Assembly: GCF_000058485.1 (NCBI RefSeq)
Contig: NC_008278.1
Coordinates: forward strand, 3,094,962 to 3,158,961
Direction of reading: 5' to 3'
Source: Frankia alni ACN14a
GTDB lineage: Bacteria; Actinomycetota; Actinomycetes; Frankiales; Frankiaceae
DNA: 64,000 bases
The notes beneath the pieces are model-generated. The model was given only the letters and a program-made list of their open reading frames with translations. It did not search any database and was not told the DNA's origin. The translations under genes and the position numbers were made by a program. Of this stretch, positions 62,701 through 64,000 are shown piece after piece (within the stretch, counting starts at the first letter, position 1; each line of letters begins with the position of its first letter).

Positions 62701-64000
62701 CAACACCGCTCGGCCGGTCACGCTCCATCGCGGGCGGGCGGGCGGCCGGCTGCCCCGCAGGTCGGCGGCGTCGCGTCCCTCGACCAGCCAGTCCGGGCGC
62801 AACGCGACCCCGGCGACAGCGAGCTCCGCCACCGCGTCGAGGAAACCGCGCAGGCCACCGCGGCGCCCGTCGCAGGCGACCGCGACGTGCGGGCGCTCGC
62901 CGAGGATCTCGTCGACGAGCCCGGTCAGCACCCGACCTGGACCCGCCTCGACGAACACGCGCGCCCCGGCGGCGTACATCGCCTCGATCTCGTCGACGAA
63001 CCGGACGGGCGCGCCCACCTGCGCCGCGAGCTCCGCCCGCACCCTCGCGCCGCCGTCCAGGTCCGTGCCGCCGTTCGGGTCTGTGCTGCCGTGCGGGTCT
63101 GTGTCGCCGTTCGGGTCTGTGCTGCTGTTCGGGTCTGTGCCGCCGTTCGGGGCCACGGCGGCGTGCCGGTCCGCGTGCCCGTCCGTGTCTGCGGGTGTGC
63201 CGGTCGCCGAGTTCCCGTCGGCCTCGACCGCGGGCGGCTCGGTGCCGCCCTGCGGGTCGGCGACGGGGTAGAGGGAGGCGGTGCGGTTCGCCCACACGGG
63301 CAGGCGCGGCGCCGTCACCCGGGTTCGGGCGAGGACCTCGGCGAACCGGTCACCGGCCGCGGCGACCAGGGGACTGTGGAACGCGCACGCCACCGGCAGC
63401 CGCACGGCGCCCAACCCGGCCGTGCGCAGCAGTTCGACGGCTCGCTCAATACCGGCGGTCGCCCCGGAGATCACCGACTGTCCGGGGGAGTTGTGGTTGG
63501 CCACGACCACCTGGGCGGCGAGCCCGGCGTCCGCGAGCACTGCCTCGATCTCGGCCGCGCCGGCACGCACCGCCGCCATCGCCCCCGGATCACTCACGTG
63601 CCCGGCTGCCTCCGAGCCCTCGCCGCTGTCCGCCGTCTCCACCGCAGCCATGATCGACTGGGCGCGGGCGGCGCTGAGCTCCAGCAGCGTCTGCGGGTCG
63701 AAGGCACCGGCGGCGGCCAGCGCCACCAGCTCTCCGTAGCTGTGCCCGGCGAGCAGGTCCGGTTGCACACCGAGCCGGGTCAGCAGGTGGTGGACGGCGA
63801 GCCCGGTGATCCCGAGCGCCGGCTGAGCGACCCGGGTATCGCGCAGCCGCGTCTCGGCGTCCGCGCCCGCGTCGCCTCTCTGCGCGTCGCCTCCTCGCGC
63901 GGCGGGGCCCGCGTCGCCTCCCACCGTGGTGACGAACGCGGACGGCGGGTGCAGCAGGTCCGCCCAGGCGTCGCCGGCCCGCAGGTAGTCCTGGAGCTCG
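59725..64000 (-). CDS. PfaA-like synthase: AT-ACP-ACP-KR (5' end beyond window)
   Basis: The C-terminal ~1425 residues of a protein entering from the right edge. Domains in order: malonyl/acyltransferase (GHSYGELVALAAAGAF) encoded at ~62850-64000; a disordered linker with PNGGTD-type repeats; two acyl carrier domains (62019-61797 and 61680-61458), each with NSIKRTEIAGQL; then a ketoreductase with VGGARGITAGF and the active-site Tyr in GDYAAANDALE. Tandem carrier domains with SIKR and a GGARGIT ketoreductase are hallmarks of PUFA/secondary-lipid synthases (PfaA: KS-AT-ACPs-KR). A ketosynthase presumably lies just outside. The next synthase starts 57 nt after its stop. Confidence 0.9.
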   Translation of the reverse strand, partial: ELQDYLRAGDAWADLLHPPSAFVTTVGGDAGPAARGGDAQRGDAGADAETRLRDTRVAQPALGITGLAVHHLLTRLGVQPDLLAGHSYGELVALAAAGAFDPQTLLELSAARAQSIMAAVETADSGEGSEAAGHVSDPGAMAAVRAGAAEIEAVLADAGLAAQVVVANHNSPGQSVISGATAGIERAVELLRTAGLGAVRLPVACAFHSPLVAAAGDRFAEVLARTRVTAPRLPVWANRTASLYPVADPQGGTEPPAVEADGNSATGTPADTDGHADRHAAVAPNGGTDPNSSTDPNGDTDPHGSTDPNGGTDLDGGARVRAELAAQVGAPVRFVDEIEAMYAAGARVFVEAGPGRVLTGLVDEILGERPHVAVACDGRRGGLRGFLDAVAELAVAGVALRPDWLVEGRDAADLRGSRPPARPRWSVTGRAVLTADGEPLPGGLTPARRVPLAPARTSLSGQPTTLAQPSGGGLPAAPAQPGAFVQAAAFAQPGTLNQPQPGLGGQEIGAGRDAGAPTREALVGHFLTTARDMLAAQRDVLLSYLGTPATPPAGAGPAVPSALAAVGTTAPLLGPAAAIAPAGTGRPGGGDGRPAAADGPLATADGRLATADGGSGAGDGGVGEGNSGVGAGNSGVGVETGGVGGEVGNGGGAAAVDLGAVVLDLLAGSTGYPTEMIEPDLDLETDLSVNSIKRTEIAGQLTQRLHLTDTHGPRAVEELSRLRTVRAITTWLTERTPTADAAAAPAPEAVPGEALPGEAVPGEALPGEAELQGVVLDLLAGSTGYPTEMIEPDLDLETDLSVNSIKRTEIAGQLTQRLHLTDTHGPRAVEELSRLRTVRAITTWLTERAAAPGPGAPAVPSATTASPATTASPATTASPASGAPPASPTAMAPAVATGTVAPAVGSGPGEPGGRAGGRAPTRFVLTTVPAPLLAASVDLTGTEWTVFGDVTAHHVADAVVTRLADLGATVTMRTASALATAAPQRVDGVVYLCGWGRAEGEPELPETFAAIQAVLRAGPRWVLAVSSLAADPTDPTDATDATSPAGSGRALPTERAAGLRGLFRTLAREYPDRLVRLVELDAARAAADVLVAELGRSTGSGAVVVHRGGVRLGERLTAVPPGPLAAAGAGPAADGAAEAAALGLDRDAVILLVGGARGITAGFTTLLAGAARCRLELAGRTAPPAAEHPRTAGIVDRAGLIQAVRELGHRTPGEARRAVAAVLAGREIAATLADVEARGGQARYRQLDVLDADAVQQAVKQVFARHGRLDGVVYSAGVIEDALVADKDPQSFRRVFDTKVAGARTLLAALAELPVAPRFLAFFGSIAGVLGNRGQGDYAAANDALETLGAAWARHRDTRTITVHWGPWAPSAAHPGMVDPGLEAEFARRGVDLIDPDAGHLCLLRELAWGPRDAPAVVYTASDW
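61361..61420. repeat. 18-nt coding repeat in synthase linker
   Basis: Three copies of GCTGGGGACGCGGTGGTT give the peptide repeat ATTASP between the second carrier domain and the ketoreductase. In-frame. Confidence 0.75.
61458..61680 (-). repeat. Carrier-domain repeat, copy A
   Basis: A 223-nt segment encoding an acyl carrier domain that recurs at 61797-62019 with only one base difference seen by eye (G/C near the outer end). It is offset by 339 nt from its twin. Confidence 0.9.
61693..61760. repeat. 15-nt coding repeat between the two carrier domains
   Basis: Alternating GGCAGGGCCTCGCCT and GGCACGGCCTCGCCT units give GEALPGEAVPGEALPGE on the minus strand, a flexible linker. Confidence 0.75.
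61797..62019 (-). repeat. Carrier-domain repeat, copy B
   Basis: Twin of 61458-61680. The near-identity at synonymous positions, in contrast to the diverged linkers, points to recent duplication or gene conversion. Confidence 0.9.
63070..63155. repeat. 18-nt coding repeat downstream of the AT domain
   Basis: Five copies near CCGTTCGGGTCTGTGCTG encode TDPNGG-like hexapeptides on the minus strand, inside or beside the acyltransferase region. Confidence 0.7.

Overview
This is a very GC-rich window (roughly 70-75% G+C by eye) with frequent GTG starts. It carries the complete Pup-proteasome system of Actinobacteria. The gene order (recB-like nuclease, S2P protease, trmI, ferredoxin, arc, dop, pup, prcB, prcA, then pafA, an FKBP gene, pafB, pafC, tatA, tatC, helY), together with a secondary-lipid (PUFA-type) synthase cluster, best fits a Frankia-like actinomycete. 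The species cannot be fixed from the sequence alone. I saw no rRNA, tRNA, insertion sequence, CRISPR array or prophage.

Layout. 1-1111: a broken AbiEi-type antitoxin/nuclease N-terminus at the edge, a 19-nt tandem repeat, a 21-bp hairpin and a G-rich repeat. 1112-5177 (minus): an FtsX-type permease and its ATPase. 5461-8844: RecB-like nuclease (minus), then S2P protease and TrmI (plus, coupled). 9207-15992: ferredoxin (minus), then arc, dop, pup, a candidate 41-aa ORF, prcB and prcA. 16147-19646: dienelactone hydrolase (minus) and a repeat-rich membrane protein (plus). 19704-32099: pafA, FKBP, pafB, pafC, a small membrane protein, tatA, tatC, helY, cobD and cobQ (plus). 32143-33564: a small helical protein and an SDR, divergent. 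33605-39916: a six-gene minus-strand catabolic operon (ALDH, mycofactocin-type SDR, P450, ferredoxin, cupin, phosphotransferase-like) facing a TetR gene. 39954-49263: FeS-type photolyase, LysR/MFS pair, methyltransferase, HAD, glycosyltransferase, F420-type oxidoreductase and SDR. 49340-64000 (minus): HAD, ABC exporter, glycosyltransferase, alpha/beta hydrolase, acyl carrier protein, and two large polyketide/PUFA-like synthases, the second running off the window.

How the genes work together. ARC unfolds pupylated proteins into the PrcBA core, PafA ligates Pup, Dop removes it, and the WYL pair PafB/PafC is known in mycobacteria to control DNA-damage genes. TatA and TatC form a minimal twin-arginine translocase. 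CobD and CobQ are two steps of cobalamin assembly. In the P450 operon, ferredoxin and P450 would hydroxylate a substrate that the SDR and ALDH then oxidise. The 50-64 kb operon has coupled or overlapping junctions from synthase to exporter and is most simply read as making, glycosylating and exporting a specialised lipid.

Recurring themes. Many starts have a TAnnnT hexamer 6-7 nt upstream and no Shine-Dalgarno sequence, which implies widespread leaderless translation and helps choose starts. Short tandem repeats are also common: 15-20 nt units between genes, and units in multiples of 3 inside linkers.
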